Made by a program: the position numbers and the translations under genes | Part shown: positions 1 through 6,711 of the stretch, piece by piece | Position numbering within the stretch: position 1 is the stretch's first letter | Layout of the letters: every line of letters starts with the position of its first letter | Notes under the pieces: generated by a model | Told to the model about the DNA's origin: nothing | Databases searched by the model: none | Seen by the model: the letters and a program-made list of their open reading frames with translations, nothing else | Source: an uncultured bacterium | Lineage (GTDB): Bacteria > UBA4055 | Reading direction: 5' to 3' | Assembly (NCBI GenBank): GCA_937873545.1 | Contig: CALMWI010000418.1 | Coordinates: 1-9,022, forward strand | Length of the DNA: 9,022 bases

Positions 1-459
1 TTTTACTATCCATCCGTTAGCTGACGCAAGTTTTTTTGCTTCTTCTTCTGTGTAAAAACTTCCGATATACTTTGTAGGGTTTGTTAGTGCAGGATCATTT
101 TTGTCAACCATTACCTGAGTTAAAATTGTTGCAACCGGTATTTTGAGGCCTTTGTCAAAAAGTTTGTTCTGCAAAGATTGTTCTATCATGTAGCCCATGC
201 TTCCTTCAGTATCTGCAACGAGTACCCCCAAAGGTATCTCAGGAAGTTTGTCCCTTGTTTCCTCAACTCTTCTCAAAGCTATCCCTACCTGAGGCCCGTT
301 GCCGTGGGTTATAGCTACAGAATATCCTTTTTCCACCAGCGGGATCAAAGATTCTATGCTTGTTCTTGTGTTTCTGAACTGCGAACCGATCCAGTTCGAA
401 TTGTCGGTCGGAGTAAGAGAATTGCCGCCGATCGCTATTACCACTCTTTTGTTGAACAT
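1..459 (-). CDS. arcC: Carbamate kinase, N-terminal half (cut by window edge)
   Basis: Carbamate kinase reversibly transfers phosphate between carbamoyl phosphate and ADP, giving ATP, carbamate (ammonia plus CO2); it is a cytoplasmic enzyme of the amino-acid kinase fold, usually closing fermentative arginine, agmatine or purine breakdown. The minus strand reads open for 153 codons from ATG at 459 to the window edge, about half of the family's roughly 310 residues. Visible family motifs are AIGGNSL (residues 9-15, nucleotide/phosphate loop), THGNGPQVG (51-59), TEGSMGYM (84-91), TQVMVD (114-119) and NPTKYIG (127-133) followed by FYTEEEA. The start has an SD-like CAGGA (466-470) six bases upstream. 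It is transcribed away from purL from its own promoter at 530-558. No arginine deiminase or carbamoyltransferase gene is visible, so whether it works in arginine, agmatine or purine catabolism is open. A plus-strand ORF over 178-528 is only its antisense shadow. Confidence 0.93.
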   Translation of the reverse strand, partial: MFNKRVVIAIGGNSLTPTDNSNWIGSQFRNTRTSIESLIPLVEKGYSVAITHGNGPQVGIALRRVEETRDKLPEIPLGVLVADTEGSMGYMIEQSLQNKLFDKGLKIPVATILTQVMVDKNDPALTNPTKYIGSFYTEEEAKKLASANGWIVK

Positions 460-494
460 GTAATTTCCTGTCCGCTATTTAAACAAATATCCGA

Positions 495-523
495 CCCTTC
501 CGAATTATTTTTGCTGAGAAGGG
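495..523 (-). promoter_or_regulatory. Leader hairpin at the 5' end of the carbamate kinase transcript
   Basis: CCCTTC (495-500 on plus) and GAAGGG (518-523) form a perfect 6-bp inverted repeat with a 17-base A/T-rich loop. On the minus strand it falls at the predicted 5' end of the carbamate kinase mRNA. It could stabilise the transcript or bind a regulator. No run of U follows, so it does not look like a terminator or attenuator. Function unknown. Confidence 0.3.
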
Positions 524-529
524 AATGAA

Positions 530-558
530 AATATAAAGTATGTTCAAAATACTGTCAA
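530..558 (-). promoter_or_regulatory. Sigma-70-type promoter for carbamate kinase
   Basis: On the minus strand there is a consensus -35 box TTGACA (plus coordinates 553-558), a 17-base spacer and a -10 box TATATT (530-535). The start of transcription would lie near 523, leaving a leader of about 64 bases before the ATG. This is the best promoter match in the window. It is a sequence match only. Confidence 0.68.
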
Positions 559-607
559 CAGATTTTATTACTTAAATTAAGAAGTTATTTTTTCATTATT
601 TATAAAC

Positions 608-636
608 TTGCAATCAAAATGATGAAATCTTATATT
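608..636 (+). promoter_or_regulatory. Sigma-70-type promoter for the purL operon
   Basis: TTGCAA (608-613, four of six consensus), a 17-base spacer and TATATT (631-636, five of six). Transcription would begin near 643. This matters for gene calling: the in-frame ATGs at 619 and 622 lie inside the promoter, upstream of the predicted transcript start, so they cannot be the purL start codon if the promoter is real. Confidence 0.5.
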
Positions 637-663
637 TCCCGCTTACTTTTATGTGAGGTTATT

Positions 664-3498
664 ATGTCTTCCAAGATACAAAAAATTTCAGTAATTCCTG
701 TCGTAAGCGATCCGAAAGAAAAACAGATTTCAGGTCAGATAAGAGAGTTTTTGTCTGTGAAAATCAGCAAAATGAAGATCGTAAAAAACTTCTACGTTCA
801 GGGGGTCTCGGAAAAAGATGCGGAAAATATCGCTAAAGAAATTCTTTCATGTCCGATTACAGAAAAGTATCTTGTCAATGACGGTTTTTATAAGGATCAT
901 CCGAAAAAGATCGAAATAGCTTTTCAGCCGGGAGTGATGAATCCTGAGGCTGAAACCATATCAGAAGAGCTGAAGGATAAAAAATACGGTCATGAGGCTG
1001 TAATGATATCCTATACCTATTATTTCAAAGACGATCTGAGCGATGTTGATCTAAAAGCAATAAGGGACAGAGTACTTATGAACGCCCAGATACAAATGGA
1101 GCTGATTAAAAAGCCTGATAACCTGCTCGTCAATCTTCAACCTAAGAAAACTGCGATAATTCCGATACGAACGATGTCCGATAAAGAACTTATGGAAGCA
1201 TCTGATTATAAATTATTCCTCAATTTAAATGAAATGAGAACCATTCAGGAATATTATAAAAAGATAGGCAGAGATGCTTATGATGTTGAACTTGAAACTC
1301 TTGCTCAAACATGGTCCGAGCATTGCGGACACAAAACATTTAAGGCCAGAGTGATACTTGACGGAGTAGAAAAGAGATCGATAATCGGCCTTGTCAGAGA
1401 TACCGAAAAAGCTATTGCCCACCCGGATGTGATTTCAAAATTCGAGGATAATTCCGGGGTTTTCAGGTTCGCGAAAGCCGACGGAGAGGATTACGGCATC
1501 TGCATCAAAGCGGAAACCCATAATTCGCCTTCGGGTCTGGATCCGTACGGCGGAGCCATGACAGGCACGGGCGGAGTTTTGAGAGACATAGCAGGCACAG
1601 GAAAAGGCGCGAAGAACATTTCATCAGTAAATATATTCTGCTTAGGCAATCCCGACATGAAAATGGAGGATGTGTATCCGGGCTGTCTTCATCCGCGAAG
1701 GATACTTACCGGAGTGATAGAGGGCGTCAGAGATTACGGAAACAGAATGGGAATCCCCACGAACAACGGGTCATTCCATTTTCATAAAGATTTCGGCCCG
1801 AAGCCTACTGTTCTTGTCGGTGCGGATGGAATAATTCCGTTGAAATATGCAAAAAAGGGACAATGCAAAAAGGGAGACCTGTTCGTTTCATTCGGCGGAA
1901 AAACAGGCAAGGACGGAATACACGGAGCGACATTTTCATCAGCCGAAATGACAGAGAAAACTTCATCATTAAACAGCGGAGCCGTCCAGATCGGAAATCC
2001 GATCGAGGAAAAAAGAATGTTCGACTGCCTGATCGAACTGAGGGACATGGATATTTTCACTGCTCTTACAGACTGCGGAGCCGGCGGATATTCGTCAGCC
2101 GTAGGTGAAATGGGAGAGAAAACAGGCGCGATTGTCCATCTTGATCAAATTCCGTTAAAATATCCCGGGCTCTCATCATTCGAAAAATGGATATCGGAGT
2201 CGCAGGAGAGGATGGTAGCAACAGTACCGAAAGAACATTTACCGAAAATTGAAAAAGTATGTAAAAAATATAATGTTGAATTCTTCGTTCTCGGTGAGGC
2301 GACCGATACACGAAGGCTGACGATATATGACAATGGAGAGCTTGTCTGCGACCTCGATATGGATTTTCTGCATGACGGGCAACCGCTTGAGACGATTACG
2401 GCGACCACAAAACCGAAGACAGGTCTGAAAGACGCCGAATACTACGAAGAGGAAATAAACTATACAGAAGCTTTCAAAGATATAATTTCTCATCTGAATG
2501 TGTGCTCAAAGGAGCCTGTGATAAGGCAGTACGATCACGGAGTTCAGGGAACCTGCGTTGAAGGACCGCTTTGCGGAAAGAAAAATGACGGCCCGACAGG
2601 AGCATGTATTTTAAAACCTTTAAAAAATTCAGACGCAGTGCTTGTTTTCGGACACGGTCTCAATCCGGTTCTGAACAGGATCGATCCTTACAGGGGAACA
2701 TTATGGGCATATTACGAAGCTATGAGCAATGTTATAGCTTTGGGAGGCGATCCGAAAAGAACTTTCCTTATCGAGAATCATATCTGGCCGAAACCGACTG
2801 AAACCAATCTGGCCGACCTTTATCAGACCGCAGAAGCTTTAAGCGAAGCGTGCAAATATTTCGGAACACCTATCATTTCTGGAAAAGATTCTCTTTCATC
2901 GACATATAAATCAAAAGATGTAACCATAGAAGTTCCTCCGGTAGTCTGTATTTCCGCAAGAGCTGTGGTTAACGACTGGAAAAAAACTATCTCTCCCGAT
3001 CTAAAAAGATCCGGTTCCCCGATCCTTCTTGTCGGGGATTATTCAGGTGCGAATTTAGGCGGCTCGATATTTTTCGACAGACTGGGTCAGCTTGGAACAA
3101 AAGTTCCAGAAATCAAGATGGAAACAGCGAAAGAGATTTATGAGCTTGTCTATAATAATATAATGAACGGGCGTATTCTCTCCGCTTCTGATGTGAGCGA
3201 AGGCGGAGCTCTTATCACGCTTGCTGAGATGGCGATCGGCGGCAAGAAGGGATTCAATATTTTCGTAAATGATAAGGTCAAAACGCTGTTCGCGGAAGTA
3301 CCGGCTGCTTTCGTAGCCGAAATGAAGGATGTAGAATCAGCAGAAGAACTTATAGATACCGGACTGGCTGTTCAGATCGGTACTTCGACAGTTTCCTATA
3401 GAGCGGTTGTGAATGATTTCAAAGGTAAAGTAATAGATACTGATATGTTCGAGATCGAAAACTGCTGGAAAACACCCTTTAAGAAGTATTTTAAATAA
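664..3498 (+). CDS. purL: Phosphoribosylformylglycinamidine synthase, PurS-PurL fusion type
   Basis: Fourth step of de novo purine synthesis: FGAR, ATP and glutamine-derived ammonia give FGAM in the cytoplasm. I start it at ATG 664 (944 residues), with GAGG (655-658) five bases upstream; the frame is open back to 619, but those ATGs lie in the promoter. Residues 1 to about 150 look PurS-like, with the PurS-type motif FQPGVMNPEAETI (87-99). The PurL synthetase follows: WSEHC with catalytic His220, ETHNSPS (284-290) with proton-acceptor His286, GGKTGKDGIHGA, LTDCGAGGYSSAVGEM, and in the second half SGKDSLSSTY and SASDVSEGG. It ends without the glutaminase domain of the roughly 1,300-residue gamma-proteobacterial enzyme, so a separate PurQ should supply ammonia. 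Ser288 replaces the second His of the usual THNH substrate motif; from memory this is a subfamily trait. The stop overlaps the next start by one base. Confidence 0.92.
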   Translation: MSSKIQKISVIPVVSDPKEKQISGQIREFLSVKISKMKIVKNFYVQGVSEKDAENIAKEILSCPITEKYLVNDGFYKDHPKKIEIAFQPGVMNPEAETISEELKDKKYGHEAVMISYTYYFKDDLSDVDLKAIRDRVLMNAQIQMELIKKPDNLLVNLQPKKTAIIPIRTMSDKELMEASDYKLFLNLNEMRTIQEYYKKIGRDAYDVELETLAQTWSEHCGHKTFKARVILDGVEKRSIIGLVRDTEKAIAHPDVISKFEDNSGVFRFAKADGEDYGICIKAETHNSPSGLDPYGGAMTGTGGVLRDIAGTGKGAKNISSVNIFCLGNPDMKMEDVYPGCLHPRRILTGVIEGVRDYGNRMGIPTNNGSFHFHKDFGPKPTVLVGADGIIPLKYAKKGQCKKGDLFVSFGGKTGKDGIHGATFSSAEMTEKTSSLNSGAVQIGNPIEEKRMFDCLIELRDMDIFTALTDCGAGGYSSAVGEMGEKTGAIVHLDQIPLKYPGLSSFEKWISESQERMVATVPKEHLPKIEKVCKKYNVEFFVLGEATDTRRLTIYDNGELVCDLDMDFLHDGQPLETITATTKPKTGLKDAEYYEEEINYTEAFKDIISHLNVCSKEPVIRQYDHGVQGTCVEGPLCGKKNDGPTGACILKPLKNSDAVLVFGHGLNPVLNRIDPYRGTLWAYYEAMSNVIALGGDPKRTFLIENHIWPKPTETNLADLYQTAEALSEACKYFGTPIISGKDSLSSTYKSKDVTIEVPPVVCISARAVVNDWKKTISPDLKRSGSPILLVGDYSGANLGGSIFFDRLGQLGTKVPEIKMETAKEIYELVYNNIMNGRILSASDVSEGGALITLAEMAIGGKKGFNIFVNDKVKTLFAEVPAAFVAEMKDVESAEELIDTGLAVQIGTSTVSYRAVVNDFKGKVIDTDMFEIENCWKTPFKKYFK

Positions 3499-4772
3499 TG
3501 GTAAAGATCGTAAATATAGAGAAGAGATCCGAAGCGGAGAAAGCTGGTATAAAAAAAGGCGACTGCCTAGTCTCGATCAACGGAAATATTATCGAAGACG
3601 CGATAGATTTCAATTTCTTATGCGCAGACGAACCTCTGGAACTGATTCTTGAAAGCAAAAACGGACCCTACAAAGCAAAATTCCGATCATCCGGAAGTAA
3701 CGGGATTGAAGTCGAGGAGCTCAAGATAAAACACTGCGGAAACAACTGTATTTTCTGCTTTATTAACCAGAACCCGAAAGGAATGCGCAAAACCATATAT
3801 GTTAAAGACGAAGACTACAGATTTTCATTTCTCTACGGCAACTATTTCACTTTGACGAAGATCACTCAGAAAGAGCTTGACCGGATCGTAAGAATGAGGC
3901 TGAGCCCTCTCTATATTTCTGTTCACGCGATAAATGATGAGGTAAGAAAGAAACTTCTCGGAGTGAAGAAGGATGATAAGCTTCTGGAAAAAATGAAATA
4001 TCTTACCGGTAACGGCATTGAACTTCATACTCAGATCGTGCTTTGCCCGGGCTTAAATGACGGAAAAGTACTCGAAGAAACGGTCACAATTTTAAGAAAA
4101 TTTCATCCGATGGTCAGATCGGTCGCCGTTGTGCCTGTCGGATTGACGGGACACAGAGAGAATCTGCCTGCGATCGAACCCGTATCAAAAGAATTGGCGG
4201 AGCAAACTGTAAAGCTGATATCAAAATTCAATAAAAAATATAAAAAAGAAATAGACACAAATTTCGTTTTTGCCGCCGATGAGTTCTATCTTAGATCAGG
4301 AGCAGAGTTTCCGGATGAAGAATATTACGAGGATTATCTTCAGTACGAGGACGGAGTAGGCATGGTCAGGAATTTTATCGAAAGATTTAAAGAGTCTATA
4401 GATTTGATACCAGACCGAATTACTAAAGAATCTTCAGTGACAATAGTGACAGGCGCGCTATTCTATCCGGTAATGAAAGATATCGTTGTACCGGAAATGA
4501 AAAAAGTAAAAAACCTGACGGTAAAACTTATAAAAGCTGACAATAAGCTTTTCGGCAGTAGCGTGACCGTAGCTGGACTTCTGGGCGGTGCGGATATCAT
4601 TTCTGCGGTCGGAATAGCTAAATGCGAAAAAGATATGCTTCTGATACCGTCAACATGCCTGAATTATGACGGCAGGTTTCTTGATGATCTCTCTATAGAT
4701 GATCTGGCAAAAAAAACGGGATACAAGGTTCATCTGTTGGAAAATCCTGTTGAGATCTTTGAAAAAATCTGA
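3498..4772 (+). CDS. PDZ-domain radical SAM protein, DUF512 family
   Basis: Predicted cytoplasmic Fe-S enzyme of unknown reaction. Residues 1 to about 55 form a PDZ-like unit (AEKAGIKKGDCLVSINGN, 13-30). The radical SAM signature CGNNCIFC is CX3CX2C, with Cys80, Cys84 and Cys87 as expected ligands of the [4Fe-4S] cluster that binds S-adenosylmethionine. It is followed by YISVHA (139-144) and HTQIVLCPGLNDG (177-189), typical of this group. The C-terminal DUF512 part shows ADEFYLRSG (260-268), YEDGVGMVRNF (283-293) and LFGSSVTVAGLLGGADI (351-367). The length of 424 is normal for the family and all cluster ligands are present. The ATG overlaps the purL stop (TAATG). AAGAAG at 3481-3486 is too far away to be a convincing SD, so translation is probably coupled to purL. 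Family membership is clear; the substrate is not known to me. The stop is TGA, and nothing after it looks like readthrough coding. Confidence 0.9.
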   Translation: MVKIVNIEKRSEAEKAGIKKGDCLVSINGNIIEDAIDFNFLCADEPLELILESKNGPYKAKFRSSGSNGIEVEELKIKHCGNNCIFCFINQNPKGMRKTIYVKDEDYRFSFLYGNYFTLTKITQKELDRIVRMRLSPLYISVHAINDEVRKKLLGVKKDDKLLEKMKYLTGNGIELHTQIVLCPGLNDGKVLEETVTILRKFHPMVRSVAVVPVGLTGHRENLPAIEPVSKELAEQTVKLISKFNKKYKKEIDTNFVFAADEFYLRSGAEFPDEEYYEDYLQYEDGVGMVRNFIERFKESIDLIPDRITKESSVTIVTGALFYPVMKDIVVPEMKKVKNLTVKLIKADNKLFGSSVTVAGLLGGADIISAVGIAKCEKDMLLIPSTCLNYDGRFLDDLSIDDLAKKTGYKVHLLENPVEIFEKI

Positions 4773-4782
4773 TTTTTATCAT

Positions 4783-4811
4783 TTGCTTTTCTATATAGTA
4801 ATTTTTATATT
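4783..4811 (+). promoter_or_regulatory. Possible promoter for the HesB-like selenoprotein gene
   Basis: TTGCTT (4783-4788, three of six consensus), a 17-base spacer and TATATT (4806-4811). The predicted transcript start is near 4818, 25 bases before the ATG. The -35 box is weak and the region is A/T-rich, so chance is a real alternative. The spacing and -10 hexamer are the same as at the three other promoters here. No terminator separates it from the upstream radical SAM gene, so read-through from purL is also possible. Confidence 0.35.
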
Positions 4812-4842
4812 TAGCAGGGTTAAATCAAATTATGGATAAAAT

Positions 4843-5148
4843 ATGTTAACAGTAACTGATACAGCCGCAATAAAAGTGAAAGAAGTTCTTGAGCATCCCG
4901 AGAATAAAGGGCAGTTTGTAAGGATCTATTTTGACGGTATAGGATGAGGAGGTCCGAGGCTAGGTATAGCTTTAGACAACAAAAGTAATGAAGACAATGT
5001 GATAAATAAATCGGATATTGATTTCATAGTGGATCAGAGAAGCGCGGAGCTTTTAAAAAGATACGGCGGAGCAAAACTCGATTATAACGAGCAAAGATAT
5101 TACGGTTCGGGATTTTCTTTAAGACTAAAAGATGTGGCTGAATGTTAA
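4843..5148 (+). CDS. HesB/IscA-like selenoprotein (in-frame UGA read as selenocysteine)
   Basis: A 101-residue A-type iron-sulfur carrier homologue whose frame contains TGA at codon 35 (4945-4947). Reading it as selenocysteine (U) gives GIGUGGPRLGIAL (32-44), the hallmark of the described HesB-like selenoproteins, where U occupies the place of the first cluster-ligand Cys of IscA (GCSG). The frame continues without another stop through DIDFIVDQRSAELL, LDYNE and GSGFSLRL, as in the family, to Cys101 and TAA. A SECIS-like hairpin (4952-4977) follows the TGA. TGA also serves as a true stop for the genes ending at 4772 and 6590, so a wholesale code change is unlikely. The usual C-terminal CGCG is missing; Cys101, the last residue, is the only Cys. 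ATG 4843 has a weak GGA (4834-4836) six bases upstream. Likely role: Fe-S or redox chemistry, by homology; the exact function is not established. The less likely alternative is a pseudogene with one nonsense change. Confidence 0.87.
4952..4977 (+). promoter_or_regulatory. Bacterial SECIS-like hairpin for selenocysteine insertion
   Basis: Starting four bases after the UGA, GTC (4952-4954) pairs with GAC (4975-4977). After one C-A mismatch (4955/4974), seven further pairs (4956-4962 with 4967-4973, two of them G-U) close a four-base loop GGUA (4963-4966). Bacterial SECIS elements are recognised by SelB through a short stem and a G at the start of the apical loop, about 16 or more bases past the UGA. 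Here the loop G is the 16th base after the UGA, just at the short end of the known range. Folded by eye, not by program. Confidence 0.68.
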
Positions 5149-5153
5149 TAATT

Positions 5154-5177
5154 AAAGCGGGTTAACCCGCTTTTTTT
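5154..5177 (+). terminator. Rho-independent terminator after the selenoprotein gene
   Basis: AAAGCGGG (5154-5161), loop TTAA and CCCGCTTT (5166-5173) form a perfect 8-bp stem, and the T run extends from 5171 to 5177. It begins five bases after the stop codon. The stem ends in A-T pairs mirrored by the T tract, so it could work to some degree in both directions, but the plus-strand fit is clear. Confidence 0.9.
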
Positions 5178-5181
5178 ATGA

Positions 5182-5206
5182 AGAAAAGAAAATGATTTTC
5201 TTTTTT
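5182..5206. repeat. A/T-rich inverted repeat just after the terminator
   Basis: AAGAAAAT (5186-5193) and ATTTTCTT (5195-5202) are perfect inverted copies around one G; outer bases 5182-5185 also pair with 5203-5206, including one G-T. As RNA it would be a weak stem with a small loop, followed by more U/A. It may back up the terminator or be an operator for the gene at 5235, whose promoter I could not find. Its low complexity makes chance possible. Confidence 0.35.
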
Positions 5207-5234
5207 ACTTTTTAGGATTACCTTTCAAATCGTT

Positions 5235-6590
5235 ATGAACAGAATTATAATTATATTTTTATTTTCGTGTTTTACCGGGCTTTGGGCTTCGGGCAGCGCC
5301 GATTACTCAGACAGGAAAAATGAGATCACTGCAGATTCGGCATTTATTAAGAACATTTCGGACTCTATAAGGTCGGATTATGTAAAAGATGAAATAAAAG
5401 CGCTTCTCGATAAAATATCCGGATCGAAAAAGATATTCGGCAGATTCGGAATCGATGTTTATAAGAGACAGAAATTCAAGTATGTAATGTCATATAAAAC
5501 CGAAATGACCATAAGCGATCTTCTCGATTCTTTGTCCGATGTGATCGGTAAGGCCAGAATTTTAAGAATTAATAAGCTTGATCTTGACAACGGTAACGGA
5601 AACGGGAAAAAAATATCCTTTTCAGACAATTCGTTCAAAGATCTTGAAAAAGAACCGTCATATAAAAACAAGGCAAAGATACTCGATCTGATCGAAAAAA
5701 CGGCTCTGACATCATTCCAGAAAAGCTCGCTTGAGTGGATCTGGGGTAAAAGCCCGGAATCCGATGCATATTTTTCTACAAAACTGACATTTTTCGACGA
5801 CCATTTTTCGCTGTATCCCGAATACAGATTTTTTGTGGGGAACGATCCTTTCAGAGACCCCAAAAGCTGGTTTTTCACACTCGAAGATTATATCGCACCG
5901 GGAGCACCTCTGCCTGTTGTAGCTGAAGTAAAGACAGAGTCTTCAAGCTCGACTAAAACGGTACAAGAACCTCAGAAAGAAGTAAAAGAGGAAATTGCTG
6001 ACTTTAAGAAGGAGCCTGAAACAGTAGTAGCTGAGAAAGAAGAAATTAAAGATATCGTTATATCACAACCTGCAAAACCTGAAGCAATTCCTGTAATCTC
6101 AGAATCTCAGGAACCGGAATTCGACTGCGGCGGATCAGATGAGATTTCAGACTTTACTTTGGATGCGGTATTTTATGAAAAGAATGACAAGAATGAGCTT
6201 CAGCCGGTGAACAGAACCGTCAGATCGGACGATATTTTGAAAGACCTTTTCAAAAACAGCGCAGTGATAAAATTCATAAGGCTGACAGGATCAGATTTTA
6301 TATTTGAAGGCAGTGAAGTCAGAAAAAGCAGTTCAGAGTCCGTTATAGAAGTCGAGGGCGATATAAATATATGCCTGAACAGACTGAAAGCATATTTATC
6401 TGAAGGCATATCAGAACCGAATAAAAAAAGATCGATCGAGCTTATCACAACAGCGAATAAAGACAAACTGTCATATAATGCCCATATTTTAACTGTTTAC
6501 GACGGACAGACCACCGTGTTCACCGATTACAAAGTCTATGCTTCATCCGAGGTAAGAAAAGACAAGAACAGCTGGTTCAATAAGCTGTGA
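5235..6590 (+). CDS. Secreted protein of unknown function with a duplicated domain
   Basis: I do not recognise a family. The 451-residue product starts with a signal peptide: Asn-Arg, hydrophobic IIIIFLFSCFTGLW (4-17), then probable cleavage near Ala18-Ser19. Cys12 is a poor lipobox, so an ordinary exported protein fits better than a lipoprotein. Two related regions follow. Residues 93-112 resemble 331-350, and 184-216 align without gaps to 419-451, both ending in the pattern K-[SN]-SWF. Between them, about 225-300, lies a linker rich in Glu, Lys, Pro, Val and Ser, typical of a flexible tether. Charged, mostly amphipathic sequence and no other membrane segment suggest a periplasmic or surface location. 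No good SD precedes ATG 5235 (AGGA lies 17 bases away) and I see no clear promoter; the signal peptide supports this start. The gene follows a terminator and precedes a promoter, so it is probably a single unit. Confidence 0.8.
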   Translation: MNRIIIIFLFSCFTGLWASGSADYSDRKNEITADSAFIKNISDSIRSDYVKDEIKALLDKISGSKKIFGRFGIDVYKRQKFKYVMSYKTEMTISDLLDSLSDVIGKARILRINKLDLDNGNGNGKKISFSDNSFKDLEKEPSYKNKAKILDLIEKTALTSFQKSSLEWIWGKSPESDAYFSTKLTFFDDHFSLYPEYRFFVGNDPFRDPKSWFFTLEDYIAPGAPLPVVAEVKTESSSSTKTVQEPQKEVKEEIADFKKEPETVVAEKEEIKDIVISQPAKPEAIPVISESQEPEFDCGGSDEISDFTLDAVFYEKNDKNELQPVNRTVRSDDILKDLFKNSAVIKFIRLTGSDFIFEGSEVRKSSSESVIEVEGDINICLNRLKAYLSEGISEPNKKRSIELITTANKDKLSYNAHILTVYDGQTTVFTDYKVYASSEVRKDKNSWFNKL

Positions 6591-6628
6591 GCGAGTTTAT
6601 CAACAACAAATTAAATATTTTTTTCCGC

Positions 6629-6657
6629 TTGATATTATCGTTCTGTTTTTATATATT
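6629..6657 (+). promoter_or_regulatory. Sigma-70-type promoter for the exported protein and ileS
   Basis: TTGATA (6629-6634, five of six consensus), a 17-base spacer and TATATT (6652-6657, five of six). The predicted transcript start is near 6664, giving a leader of about 48 bases that contains a small perfect hairpin, ACAGC-AGA-GCTGT (6673-6685), and then a strong SD (GGGAGGG, 6701-6707). No terminator is evident between 6591 and this promoter. Confidence 0.6.
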
Positions 6658-6711
6658 CAGTCACTTTATTTTACAGCAGAGCTGTTAATTAAATTATAAA
6701 GGGAGGGTTTA

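Noticed and set aside
178..528. Plus-strand ORF of 116 codons.
   Set aside because: It lies opposite the carbamate kinase frame, which has clear family motifs. The ORF itself resembles nothing and has no SD.
619..663. Longer N-terminus for PurL from ATG 619 or 622.
   Set aside because: These ATGs fall inside the predicted promoter, have no SD, and would add 15 or 14 residues before the normal family start. ATG 664 has GAGG at good distance.
4832..4849. Five-codon ORF (MDKIC) overlapping the selenoprotein start.
   Set aside because: No convincing SD, and such short frames are expected by chance. An upstream-ORF control role cannot be supported.
4945..4947. Genome-wide reassignment of UGA to Trp or Gly.
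   Set aside because: TGA ends the genes at 4772 and 6590 at sensible lengths, and their Trp and Gly codons are the normal ones. UGA appears inside only one frame.
4843..5148. HesB-like gene as a pseudogene broken by a nonsense mutation.
   Set aside because: The stop is TGA exactly at the known Sec position, a SECIS-like hairpin follows, and the downstream half shows no further damage. Not fully excluded without the sel genes.
6673..6685. Hairpin ACAGC-AGA-GCTGT as a terminator for the gene ending at 6590.
   Set aside because: No T run follows it, and it lies downstream of the predicted promoter and just ahead of the next gene's SD. A 5'-leader hairpin fits better.
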